19,564 nucleotides of DNA from DASZZY01 sp036260395 (GTDB lineage Bacteria > Actinomycetota > UBA4738 > CALAEC01), in assembly GCA_036260395.1 (NCBI GenBank), contig DASZZY010000203.1:1-19564 (forward strand), given 5' to 3'. The position numbers and the translations under genes are program-made. Under the pieces are notes generated by a model. That model did not search any database, was not told the origin of the DNA, and saw nothing but the letters and a program-made list of their open reading frames with translations. Shown here one piece after another: positions 1 through 7,864 of the stretch. Numbering within the stretch: the first letter of the stretch is position 1; every line of letters begins with the position of its first letter.

Positions 1-2
1 AG

Positions 3-2897
3 AAAGCCGGCAAGGCTCTGCTCAACATCTCCGCGGTCACGTTCCCGGCGACGCTGGGCGTGGCCGCGGCGCTCGGCCGCTTCGACCGGCGACGGGCCCT
101 GGTGGCGCTGGCGCTCGTGCTGGCGGTGGGCGCCGTGGCGGTGCGCGTCCTGCTGGCGATCCCGGCGGGCTGGGTGTACCCGACCACCTGGCTCTCGATG
201 ATGGTGCTGTGGATCGTCCAGGGGACGTTCAGCTGGGGGGTCGCGGGGATGGTCCACGACACCCGGCAGGCCAAGCGGCTGTTCCCCCTGTACGGGGCCG
301 GGCTGATCCTCGGCGGCGCGCTGGGGGGCGTGGCCACGGGGCCGCTGGCGGCGTGGCTCCACGCGGAGAACCTGGTGCTGGTGTGGGCCGGGGCGCTCGT
401 GGCCGCGTACCTCGTGGCCGGTGCGGCCACCGGCGGCCGAAGGGTGCGCCGCGCCCACCACGTCCACGGGCGCAGACCGCCGGAGACGGGCCTCCTCGAG
501 GCGCTGCGGGACGGGGCCCGCTTCATCCGCCGCTCGCCGCTGCTGCGGTGGATGTCCGCCGCGATGGTCGTGCTGGCGCTGCTCTCGTTCGCCGTCTCGT
601 TGCCGTTCGCCACGGCCGTCACGGCTCGGTTCCCCGAGGCCGACCGGCTGGCGGCGTTCCTGGGCGTGTTCCAGGGCGTCACCTACGCCGTGGCGCTCGC
701 GCTCTCGCTCCTCGTGGCCAACCGGCTGTTCGCCCGGGTGGGAGTGGCGACGGTGGTGCTGACCTTCCCCCTGCTGTACGCGGTGGGGTTCGCGGGCGCG
801 GCGGCTTTCGCGGGGGGGTTCGGCCCGCTCGTCGGGCTGCGGTTCGTCCAGCTGGCGTGGATGTACGGCGCCTGGCAGATGGCGTGGCAGGCCCTGTTCA
901 ACGTCGTCCCTCCCGAGCACCGGGACCGGGCCCGCACGTTCATGGACGGGGCCGCGATGCAGGCCGGGATCGTGCTGGCCGGCGCGCTGCTGCTCCTGGC
1001 GCAGCAGACGCTCACGCTCCGGCAGCTGTTCCTCGTCGCCGCGGCGTGCGCGGTGCTGGCCGCCGTCGCCGCCGCCGGGGCTCGCCGCGCCTACGCCGGC
1101 GCGGTGGGGGAGGCGCTCCGCGCCGGGTGGCCCGAGGTGTTCGTGGCCGAGGAGGAGCCGTTCGGCGGCATCGCCTGGGACCGCGGCGCGCTGGCGGCCC
1201 TGGAACGGGGCGCGAGCGACCCCGACCCGGGGACCCGCCGGGTGGCGATGGAGATGCTGGCCGGCGTCCCGCTCCCCGAGGCCGCCGCCCTGCGGGTCGC
1301 GGGCCTCTCCGACCCCGATGCCGCGGTGCGGGCCGCCGCCGTGGCCGCCGTGGCGCGGTTCCCGGACCCCTCGGCGCTACCCCGGGCCCTCGACCTGCTG
1401 TCGGACCCCGACCCGGTCGTCCGCGCCGAGGCGGCGGCGGCGGTGTCCGCCTGCTCCCGGGCGCCCGGCGACGTCGCCGGGCCGCTCGGGCGGCTGCTCG
1501 AGGACCCGGACGCCCGCGTCCGCGTCCGGGCGGCGGTGGCCCTGGCCCGCACCGGGGAGGTGGACCGGGCGGTCGCCGCCCTCCGGCGGTCCGGGGCCTC
1601 GCCGGAGGCCGAGGAGCGGGCGGCGGCCGTCCGGGCGCTGGGGCTGGTCGGCGAGGAGGCCGCGACGGTGGCGGAACGACTGCGCGACGCCGATCCCGCC
1701 GTGCGCCGGGCCGCGGCCGAGGCGCTGGCCGGGTTCCCGGCCGGGCCGGCGGACGAGGGGCTGTTCGACGCCCTCGGCGATCCGGCCCCGGCGGTCCGCG
1801 AGGCCGCGGCGACGGCGCTCGCGCGGCGCGGGGCCCCGGTCGCCGGACGGCTGGGAGCGCTGCTGTCCGACGAGCGGCGTGCGGAGGCGGCGCTCCTGGC
1901 GCTGGCGGACGGCGCCGCCGGCGAGCGCGAGCCGATCGAACAGTACGCCGCCGGCCAGCGTCATGCCGCGCTCCGGTATCACGCGGCGTGGCGCCGGGTG
2001 GCGGCGCGCGGGCGGGATCCGCGCGCGGCTCTGCTGGCCTACGCCGTCCGGTCGAAGGCGCTGGCCCACGCCCGCAGGGCCCTCGTCGCCGAGGGGGCGC
2101 TGGGCGACCGGAGTGCGGTCGAGATGGCCCTCGAGGGCCTCGCCAGCCGGGATCCCGGGCAGCGTGCCAACGCCCTGGAGATGATCGAGGCCGTGGCCGC
2201 CCCGGGCGTGGTCCGTCCGCTGGCCGCGGTCTGGGACCCTGAGCCGGATCCAGCGGGCGACGGTCTAGCCGCGGCGCTGGAGATGCTCGAGGACCCGGAC
2301 CCGTGGATCCGCGCGTGCGCGGCGCAGGCGCTCGCCGGCGGGGACGGCGCGCGCGCGGCGCTGGCGGCGCTGGCCGAGCGCGATCCGGATCGGCTCGTAC
2401 GTGAGACCGCCGCACGGGCGGCGCGAGAGGAGGACGGGATGCGGACGCTCAGCACGCTGTCGCTGATGGAGCGGATGATGGCGCTTCGGCAGGTCCCGCT
2501 GTTCCGGGAGCTCGCCCCCGGGGACCTGCGGCGGGTGGCCGAGGCCGCCGTCGAGCACCTGTACCCGCACGGGACGCTCCTGGCGGAGTCCGGCGAGCCC
2601 GGGGATGCCATGCACGTCGTGGTCTCCGGCGAGGTCCGCGTCGTGGCGGAGGAGCCCGGGGGCCCCACGGAGATTGCGCGCCGAGGCCCGGGGTACATCG
2701 TGGGGGAGATGGCGATCCTCAGCGACCAGCCCCGGATGGCCTCGCTCGTGGCCGACGGCGACGTCCGAACGCTGTCGCTCGATCGCGCTCGCTTCCAGCG
2801 GATCCTGCGCGACCGACCGGATGCCGCGCTGGCGGTCGTGCGGGAGCTGTGCGACCGGCTTCGGCAGGCCCACGCGCAGGCCCGCGCTGCCTCGTGA
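3..2897 (+). CDS. Tlc/MFS-like transporter fused to HEAT repeats and a cyclic nucleotide-binding domain (5' truncated)
   Basis: The reading frame is open to the left edge: 19 in-frame codons precede the GTG at 60, so the true start lies outside the window. About the first 380 visible residues are hydrophobic helices of an MFS fold. The stretch DTRQAKRLFPLYGAGLILGG resembles Tlc-type nucleotide (ATP/ADP) carriers and their bacterial MFS relatives. From about residue 385 to 800 there are many Ala/Arg-rich HEAT-like units of the DPDPxVRxxAAxAL type. The C-terminal ~130 residues form a cNMP-binding domain whose phosphate-binding cassette, GEMAILSDQPRMAS, keeps the usual Glu and Arg. I infer a membrane transporter, or a transporter-derived sensor, gated or scaffolded by its cytoplasmic HEAT/cNMP part. 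The substrate cannot be told from sequence. It is followed after 13 nt by the deacetylase gene, probably in one operon. Confidence 0.8.
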   Translation, partial: KAGKALLNISAVTFPATLGVAAALGRFDRRRALVALALVLAVGAVAVRVLLAIPAGWVYPTTWLSMMVLWIVQGTFSWGVAGMVHDTRQAKRLFPLYGAGLILGGALGGVATGPLAAWLHAENLVLVWAGALVAAYLVAGAATGGRRVRRAHHVHGRRPPETGLLEALRDGARFIRRSPLLRWMSAAMVVLALLSFAVSLPFATAVTARFPEADRLAAFLGVFQGVTYAVALALSLLVANRLFARVGVATVVLTFPLLYAVGFAGAAAFAGGFGPLVGLRFVQLAWMYGAWQMAWQALFNVVPPEHRDRARTFMDGAAMQAGIVLAGALLLLAQQTLTLRQLFLVAAACAVLAAVAAAGARRAYAGAVGEALRAGWPEVFVAEEEPFGGIAWDRGALAALERGASDPDPGTRRVAMEMLAGVPLPEAAALRVAGLSDPDAAVRAAAVAAVARFPDPSALPRALDLLSDPDPVVRAEAAAAVSACSRAPGDVAGPLGRLLEDPDARVRVRAAVALARTGEVDRAVAALRRSGASPEAEERAAAVRALGLVGEEAATVAERLRDADPAVRRAAAEALAGFPAGPADEGLFDALGDPAPAVREAAATALARRGAPVAGRLGALLSDERRAEAALLALADGAAGEREPIEQYAAGQRHAALRYHAAWRRVAARGRDPRAALLAYAVRSKALAHARRALVAEGALGDRSAVEMALEGLASRDPGQRANALEMIEAVAAPGVVRPLAAVWDPEPDPAGDGLAAALEMLEDPDPWIRACAAQALAGGDGARAALAALAERDPDRLVRETAARAAREEDGMRTLSTLSLMERMMALRQVPLFRELAPGDLRRVAEAAVEHLYPHGTLLAESGEPGDAMHVVVSGEVRVVAEEPGGPTEIARRGPGYIVGEMAILSDQPRMASLVADGDVRTLSLDRARFQRILRDRPDAALAVVRELCDRLRQAHAQARAAS

Positions 2898-2910
2898 CGG
2901 GGACCGCCCG

Positions 2911-4044
2911 GTGAGCCAGGCGGTCGAGCTCGTCTACGCCCCCGAGGTGACCGCCTACGACCACGGGCCGCAGCATCCGCTCCGCCCGGTCCGCGTGCTG
3001 CTGACCCGCGAGCTGATCGCGGCGTACGGCTTGCTCCACACGGGGGTCACCGAGGTGCCTCCCCGTGTGGCCACGGACCGCGAGCTGGAGCTGGTGCACA
3101 CGGAGCGCTATATCGATGCGGTTCGGCGAGCCGGAGCCGGGGAGTCGGGGGACTGGTGGCGATTCGGGTTCGGCCCCGGGGACAACCCCATCTTCCCCGA
3201 CATGCACGAGGCGTCGGCCCGCGTGGCCGGCGCCTCGGTCGTGGCGGCCGAGGCGGTCCTGGCGGGGCGCGCCGAGCATGCGTTCAACCCGGCCGGCGGG
3301 CTGCACCACGCCATGCCGGAGCGGGCCTCGGGCTTCTGCGTGTACGACGATCCTGCGGTGGCCATCGCCTGGTTGCTGGAGCAGGGGGTCGAGCGGATCG
3401 CGTACGTCGACGTGGACGTCCACCACGGCGACGGGCCGCAGGTCATCTTCTGGGACGACCCGCGCGTCCTCACGATCTCGATCCACGAATCCGGCCGGTT
3501 CCTCTTCCCCGGCACCGGCTTCACCGACGAGCGCGGGGGGCCCCGGGCGGAGGGAACGAGCGTCAACGTGCCGCTGCCGCCGTACGTCTCCGACGACGGG
3601 TGGCTCGAGGCATTCGCGGCTGTGGTGCCCCCGGCGGTCCGCAGATGGCGGCCCGACGTGCTCGTCACCCAGCTCGGGTGCGATACGCACCACACGGACC
3701 CGCTGGCCCACCTGGCGCTGTCGACCCGGGCGTACCGGGAGGCGGCCCGGCGGCTGCACGAGCTGGCCCACGAGGCGGCCGGGGGCCGTTGGGTGGCCAC
3801 CGGAGGCGGCGGCTACCAGTGGGCCCGCGTCGTCCCCCGGGCGTGGACGATCTACTTCGCGGAGATGGCCGACCGCCAGGTGCCGGACGAGATCCCCGAG
3901 GCCTGGCTGGCGCTGGCACGCGACAGGGGTGGGGGGGCCGTCCCGGACCGGCTCTCCGAGCAGGCCCCGCCGGTCGAGGAGAACCGGGCCGAGGTCGCCT
4001 CGATCATCGACGAGGTCCGGCGGGCGGCCCCTGCGGTCGACTGA
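2911..4044 (+). CDS. histone deacetylase family protein, AcuC-like
   Basis: A 377-residue zinc-dependent deacylase of the class I/II HDAC (arginase-like) fold. The visible active site matches the family: the His pair in GGLHHAM (H132, H133), the zinc ligands D169 and H171 in DVDVHHGDG, D258 in LGCDTHHTD, and the catalytic Tyr302 in the glycine loop GGGGY. Bacterial members include AcuC, which deacetylates acetyl-CoA synthetase, and acetylpolyamine amidohydrolases. The length and the clean AcuC-like motifs favour a protein-lysine deacetylase, but the substrate is inferred. I chose GTG 2911 because homology begins there (VELVYAPE) and it lies just after the stop of the upstream gene at 2897. 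The open frame reaches further back to 2605 but only overlaps that gene. Its stop lies one base before the pyruvate kinase start, so the two are probably co-translated. Confidence 0.88.
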   Translation: MSQAVELVYAPEVTAYDHGPQHPLRPVRVLLTRELIAAYGLLHTGVTEVPPRVATDRELELVHTERYIDAVRRAGAGESGDWWRFGFGPGDNPIFPDMHEASARVAGASVVAAEAVLAGRAEHAFNPAGGLHHAMPERASGFCVYDDPAVAIAWLLEQGVERIAYVDVDVHHGDGPQVIFWDDPRVLTISIHESGRFLFPGTGFTDERGGPRAEGTSVNVPLPPYVSDDGWLEAFAAVVPPAVRRWRPDVLVTQLGCDTHHTDPLAHLALSTRAYREAARRLHELAHEAAGGRWVATGGGGYQWARVVPRAWTIYFAEMADRQVPDEIPEAWLALARDRGGGAVPDRLSEQAPPVEENRAEVASIIDEVRRAAPAVD

Positions 4045-4045
4045 G

Positions 4046-5446
4046 GTGCGAGCCACCAAGGTCGTGTGCACTCTGGGCCCGGCCACCGCCGGGCGGGTCG
4101 CCGAGCTGGTCCGGGCCGGGATGGACGTCGCCCGGATCAACTGCTCGCACGGGACGCGCGCGGACCACGACCGGTTGCTGGGCGAGGTCCGCCGGGCGGC
4201 GGACGAGGCGGGGCGGGCGGTGGGCGTGATGGCCGATCTCTCCGGCCCCAAGGTCCGGCTGGGGGAGCTCCGGGGCGGGCAGGTCACGCTGGAGGGCGGG
4301 GGGCGCTTCGAGCTCCGGCCCGACGGGGCCGCGGGCGACGCCTCGGGCGCCCCGGTCTCCTACGGGCGGCTCGGCGAGGACCTCGATCGTGGCGACCGGA
4401 TCCTCCTGGCGGACGGGGCCGTCGAGCTGCGCGTGGTGGAGGCGGGGCGCACGCTGTTGACCGAGGTCGTCCGTGGGGGCACCGTCCGCTCGCGCGCCGG
4501 CGTCAACATCCCGTCCGAGCGCCTGGCGATGCCGGCCATCACCGAGAAGGACCGGACGGACGCCGCCTGGGCGCTGGAGGCGGGCGTCGACCTCGTGGCG
4601 CAGTCGTTCGTCCGGGGCGCCGCCGACGTCATCGCCCTACGGGGGCTGCTCGGGGAGCGGCCGCCGCTCGTGGTCGCCAAGATCGAGACCCGCCCCGCCG
4701 TCGAGGACGCCGACGCGATCCTGGCTGCCTCCGACGCCGCCATCGTGGCCCGGGGCGACCTGGGGGTGGAGGCATCGATCGAGGAGATCCCGGTCCTGGA
4801 GAAGGACCTCGTGGCCCGGGCCGGGCGGGCCGGCGTGCCGGTCATCGTGGCCACCCAGATGCTCGAGTCCATGGTCGCGGCGCCCCGGCCCACCCGGGCG
4901 GAGGCCAGCGACGTGGCCAACGCGGTGTTCGAGGGTGCCGACGCCATCATGCTCTCGGCCGAGACGGCCATCGGCCGGTACCCGGTGGAGGCCACCGCGA
5001 CGGCCGGCCGCATCGCCCGGGTGGCCGAGACCGCCGGCCAGCGCTTCCTGGCCGAGCCGCTCGACCGGGGCGGCCCGCCGCCCTCGGACCCCCACGCCGT
5101 GGCCCGGTCCGCCGCGGAGATCGCCCGCGACGGCGGGGCGGTCGCCGTGGCCTGCTTCACGCGGACCGGCCAGACCGCCGCCCTGCTGGCGGCCGCCCGG
5201 CCTCGGGTGCCGATCGTGGCGCTCTCGACCGACGAGCACGTCGTCCGGGGGCTGACGCTCCACCGAGGCGTCCTGCCCCAGGCCTGCCGGGCCCCCCTCG
5301 ACACCGACGACATGATCCGGACCATGGACCGGCGCCTGCGGGAGGCGGGGTTCGCCCGCCTGGGGGACGCCACCGTGCTGGTCGCCTCGATCCCGTTCGG
5401 CGAGGCTCGGACCAACCTCCTGAAGCTCCACCGCGTGGGCTCCTGA
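4046..5446 (+). CDS. pyk: pyruvate kinase
   Basis: Pyruvate kinase of 466 residues, a normal bacterial length. It converts phosphoenolpyruvate and ADP to pyruvate and ATP, the last step of glycolysis, in the cytoplasm. The order of motifs is complete: TKVVCTLGPAT at the N-terminus, MDVARINCSHG, ADLSGPKVRLG, a B-domain insert, then VVAKIETRPAVED (catalytic Lys and metal-binding Glu), ARGDLGVE, VIVATQMLESM, and EGADAIMLSAETAIGRYPVEA. The C-terminal allosteric domain carries the RTGQTAALLAAARP region. The start is GTG 4046, one base after the deacetylase stop (TGA at 4042-4044). The open frame extends upstream to 3065 but that part is a shadow of the deacetylase gene. Sitting behind a putative regulator of acetyl-CoA synthetase, it suggests an operon for control of central carbon flux. 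Confidence 0.96.
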   Translation: MRATKVVCTLGPATAGRVAELVRAGMDVARINCSHGTRADHDRLLGEVRRAADEAGRAVGVMADLSGPKVRLGELRGGQVTLEGGGRFELRPDGAAGDASGAPVSYGRLGEDLDRGDRILLADGAVELRVVEAGRTLLTEVVRGGTVRSRAGVNIPSERLAMPAITEKDRTDAAWALEAGVDLVAQSFVRGAADVIALRGLLGERPPLVVAKIETRPAVEDADAILAASDAAIVARGDLGVEASIEEIPVLEKDLVARAGRAGVPVIVATQMLESMVAAPRPTRAEASDVANAVFEGADAIMLSAETAIGRYPVEATATAGRIARVAETAGQRFLAEPLDRGGPPPSDPHAVARSAAEIARDGGAVAVACFTRTGQTAALLAAARPRVPIVALSTDEHVVRGLTLHRGVLPQACRAPLDTDDMIRTMDRRLREAGFARLGDATVLVASIPFGEARTNLLKLHRVGS

Positions 5447-5457
5447 CGCGCGCACCT

Positions 5458-5486
5458 TTGACACCCCCCTCGGCGGTCACTAGAGT
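5458..5486 (+). promoter_or_regulatory. sigma70-type promoter, TTGACA-N17-TAGAGT
   Basis: A perfect -35 hexamer TTGACA (5458-5463) is separated by exactly 17 nt from a good -10 hexamer TAGAGT (5481-5486). Transcription would start near 5493, leaving a leader of about 27 nt that carries a strong Shine-Dalgarno AAAGGAG (5506-5512) 7 nt before ATG 5520. It is the best vegetative promoter in the window and separates the pyruvate kinase operon from the next gene pair. Confidence 0.75.
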
Positions 5487-5519
5487 CCGAGCGACCTCCG
5501 GACCGAAAGGAGCACGCAC

Positions 5520-5903
5520 ATGGCAGACCGGCCGCCCGGCTCGTATCCCTCGGACCGTCCCCAGCCCGTCACGATCGCCGCGATCCTGCTGTTCGTCGCC
5601 GGCGGGCTCGGCATCCTCGGCGGCCTGCTCGCCTTCGGCGCCGCGAGCCTGTTCGGGGGGTTCATCATCGTCCTGGCGCTGATCAACATCGCGGTCGGCG
5701 CAGCCGCCATCTACGCCGGCATGCAGATCATGGCGCTGCGGGAGCAGGGCCGGGTCCTCGGCCTCGTGATCGCCGGCGTGGGCGCCCTGTTCGCGCTGGT
5801 CTACCTCATCGCCTACCAGCAGTTCATCCAGATCATCCCGCTGCTGCTGTACGGGTTCGTCGGCTACACGCTCTACAGCAACGCGGAGCACTTCCGCCGG
5901 TAA
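5520..5903 (+). CDS. small four-helix membrane protein of unknown function
   Basis: A 127-residue protein with a short polar, Pro-rich N-terminus followed by four hydrophobic segments (about residues 18-45, 47-67, 79-98 and 101-118). It is therefore almost certainly an integral membrane protein with both termini probably cytoplasmic. I recognise no catalytic motif. The hydrophobic, Gly/Ala-rich pattern is like that of many small actinobacterial membrane proteins of unknown role. The start ATG 5520 is supported by AAAGGAG 7 nt upstream and by the near-consensus promoter at 5458-5486, which suggests substantial basal expression. The next gene begins 18 nt after its stop with its own Shine-Dalgarno and is probably co-transcribed. 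Confidence 0.8.
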   Translation: MADRPPGSYPSDRPQPVTIAAILLFVAGGLGILGGLLAFGAASLFGGFIIVLALINIAVGAAAIYAGMQIMALREQGRVLGLVIAGVGALFALVYLIAYQQFIQIIPLLLYGFVGYTLYSNAEHFRR

Positions 5904-5921
5904 CGCGCGAGGAGCGCAGCG

Positions 5922-6263
5922 ATGGGGCACTGGATCGCGGCCGCGCTCCCGGTCCTCCCGGGGCAGTCCGATCGAGTCAGGAACTTCGCGGCGGAGATCG
6001 AACCGCACCTCGAGGAGTTCGAGCGCCTGAACCGCGAGGCCACCGTGACCCGCTACGCGAACTGGCTCCAGCGGACGCCGACGGGCGACGTGGAGATCGT
6101 CGTCATGGAGGCGGACGACCCCTCCAAGATCAGGACGTCGTTCACGGACTCGGCGTACGATCGCTGGTGGCTGGGGTACCTCCAGGACGTCCACGGGGTC
6201 GACATGACGGCCCCCGATCCGCCGAGCGCCGCGCCGATGGTGTGGGAGTGGCGAGCCGGCTGA
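5922..6263 (+). CDS. hypothetical protein, possibly a small DUF6176/ABM-like alpha-beta barrel
   Basis: A 113-residue soluble protein without signal peptide or membrane segment. The layout is a beta strand (IAAALPVLPG), a long charged helix (RVRNFAAEIEPHLEEFERLNRE), then strands ending in EIVVMEADDPSKI. This is typical of small dimeric alpha+beta barrel proteins such as DUF6176 or ABM-like families. That assignment rests on pattern only and I would not give it a function. The start ATG 5922 has GAGGAG (5909-5914) at 7 nt spacing. It follows the membrane protein by 18 nt and converges on the SDR gene, with only 4 nt between the two stops. Confidence 0.7.
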   Translation: MGHWIAAALPVLPGQSDRVRNFAAEIEPHLEEFERLNREATVTRYANWLQRTPTGDVEIVVMEADDPSKIRTSFTDSAYDRWWLGYLQDVHGVDMTAPDPPSAAPMVWEWRAG

Positions 6264-6267
6264 CCGG

Positions 6268-7068
6268 CTACGCGCCTCTGCGCGGGGCCGGGGCGGAGCG
6301 GGCCCTGGCCCCGACGATCCTCCCGAGCGCCGCCCGGTAGAGGGCGGGTGCCAGGATTCGCGCGGTCTGAGGCGCCGCCAGCCATCGGGGGATCGAGATC
6401 TCGGGTCCGCGCCTGCGCCGGATGGCATCGACGATGACCCGGGCGATCCGCTCGGGGCGCATGATGAACGGGCGCAGCCAGGGCTCTTTCCAGAGCGGGC
6501 TGTCGGCGGGGAAGAACCCCTCGGTGGCCACCAGTCCGGGGTTGATGACGGTGACCATCACCCCGCGCGGCTTCAGCTCGTGGTACAGGGACTCCGAGAA
6601 CGCCACGACCGCGTGCTTGGTGGCCGAATAGACGGCCGCGCCGGGGAGGGCGTAGCGACCGGCGATCGAGGCCACGTTGACGACGTGGCCGCCGGAGCGT
6701 TCCAGCAGCGGGAGGAAGAGCTTCGTGCACCGCACCACGCCGAAGAAGTTGACGTCCGCGACGAGCCGCAGACGCTCCAGGTCCACCTCGGCGAACGCGC
6801 CGCCGCCGGGGACCCCGGCGTTGTTGACGAGGACGTCCAGGCGCTCGACCCGGTCCCGCAGGGCCTCCACGTCGGCCTCGTGCGAGACGTCCGCCGTCAC
6901 CCAGGACGCCCGCTCGCCGAGCTCCCCGGCCAGAGCCCGAAGCCGCTCCTCCCGCCGGGCCACCAGGACCACCTCGGCCCCCTCCTTGGCCAGCCGCCTG
7001 GCCGTGGCCTCGCCGATGCCGCTGGAGGCGCCGGTCACGATGCACCGCTTGCCGGCCAGCGAGCTCAT
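6268..7068 (-). CDS. short-chain dehydrogenase/reductase (SDR), classical type
   Basis: A 266-residue classical SDR. Visible elements are the nucleotide-binding TGASSGIG (residues 12-19), NNAG (82-85), catalytic Ser134 in NVASIAG, and the YxxxK pair Tyr147/Lys151 in YSATK. The Arg after the second strand (VLVARREER) suggests preference for NADPH. The C-terminal 40 residues, rich in Arg and with a helix that may be amphipathic, are like those of SDRs annotated as acting on lipids or ketoacyl substrates, but the substrate is unknown. The start ATG 7068 is chosen because homology starts there. Its ATG overlaps the stop of the upstream SDR (ATGA), so the two are translationally coupled. The open frame extends to 7329, but that is a shadow of the neighbour. 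Confidence 0.88.
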   Translation of the reverse strand: MSSLAGKRCIVTGASSGIGEATARRLAKEGAEVVLVARREERLRALAGELGERASWVTADVSHEADVEALRDRVERLDVLVNNAGVPGGGAFAEVDLERLRLVADVNFFGVVRCTKLFLPLLERSGGHVVNVASIAGRYALPGAAVYSATKHAVVAFSESLYHELKPRGVMVTVINPGLVATEGFFPADSPLWKEPWLRPFIMRPERIARVIVDAIRRRRGPEISIPRWLAAPQTARILAPALYRAALGRIVGARARSAPAPRRGA

Positions 7069-7835
7069 CCGCCGATCAGGTTCGCGAGCGTCTGGCCCCC
7101 GTCGATCACGATCACCGACCCGGTGATGAACGAGGCGGCCTCCGACGCCAGGAACCGCGCCACGGACGCGACCTCCTCGGGCCGGCCCCACCGCCCCATC
7201 GGGATCGTGCTCCGGATGCCCTCGTAGAACCCCGGGTCCTGGCGGGCCCCGACGTTGAGGTCGGTCTCCACCCAGCCGGGGGCGATCACGTTGGCCCGCA
7301 CCCCGAACGGCGCCCACTCCCGGGCGCACGTCTTCGTGAAGTTGATGAGGGCGGCCTTGGCCGACGAGTAGTACGTCAGCCCCGGGCTGGCGATGAACCC
7401 GGCCACCGACGACACCGTGATCATCGAGCCGGCTCGCTTCTCGAGCAGGATCGGCGCCACGGCCCGGGTGCAGTAGACGGCGCTCGTGAAGTTGATCCGG
7501 AAGTACTTCTCGAACCCCTCCAACCGCATGGAGTCCACCGTCGAGAAGAACGGCGCGGCGCCGGCGTTGTTCACGAGGATGTCGACGGTCCCCAGCTCGG
7601 ACACGGTCCGCTCCACCAGGGCCTCGACCTGGGCCGGGTCGGACACGTCGGTCGGGACGGGCAGGGCCCTGGGGCCGAGCGCCTCGACCTCCTTGGCGGC
7701 CCGCTCCAGGTCCTCGACGCCCCGGGCCGCCAGCGCCACGTCCGCCCCGGCCTCAGCCAGCGCGATGGCGATGGACCGGCCGATGCCCTTGCTGCCGCCG
7801 GTGATCAGGGCCACCTTGCCGTCGAGCTCGGGCAT
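7065..7835 (-). CDS. SDR oxidoreductase, FabG-like
   Basis: A 256-residue classical SDR of the FabG/glucose-dehydrogenase-like group. It has TGGSKGIG (residues 12-19), VNNAG (88-92), the Ser pair at 142-143, Tyr156/Lys160 in YYSSAK, the PGWVETDL loop, and the usual C-terminus ITGSVIVIDGGQTL. It would catalyse NAD(P)H-dependent reduction of a ketone or oxidation of an alcohol; the substrate is not evident. The start ATG 7835 is supported by GGAGGT (7841-7846 on the minus strand) 5 nt upstream, and by homology that begins with MPELDGKVALITGG. The longer open frame to 7880 lacks such support. It is the first gene of a two-gene SDR operon and is divergent from the phosphatase-family gene, with only about 30 bases between the starts. 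Confidence 0.9.
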   Translation of the reverse strand: MPELDGKVALITGGSKGIGRSIAIALAEAGADVALAARGVEDLERAAKEVEALGPRALPVPTDVSDPAQVEALVERTVSELGTVDILVNNAGAAPFFSTVDSMRLEGFEKYFRINFTSAVYCTRAVAPILLEKRAGSMITVSSVAGFIASPGLTYYSSAKAALINFTKTCAREWAPFGVRANVIAPGWVETDLNVGARQDPGFYEGIRSTIPMGRWGRPEEVASVARFLASEAASFITGSVIVIDGGQTLANLIGG

Positions 7836-7851
7836 CGCGAACCTCCGTGGG

Positions 7852-7857
7852 TAGGAT
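7852..7857 (+). promoter_or_regulatory. -10 element TAGGAT for a leaderless GTG start
   Basis: TAGGAT fits the actinobacterial -10 consensus TANNNT. It ends 7 nt before the in-frame GTG at 7865, so the transcript would begin at or next to that GTG. The ATG at 7856 overlaps the hexamer and would lie upstream of the transcription start. No clear -35 is visible. Confidence 0.5.
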
Positions 7858-7864
7858 GGGTGCG

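Noticed and set aside
1141..2420. Repetitive GAC-CCC-GAC-type DNA as a tandem DNA repeat.
   Set aside because: The similarity arises from HEAT-like protein units with diverged codons, not from exact DNA repeats.
2719..4287. Long open frame (522 codons) on the minus strand opposite the deacetylase gene.
   Set aside because: Its translation is low-complexity Arg/Gly/Pro with no domain; stop codons are rare in this GC content. The plus-strand HDAC motifs are convincing.
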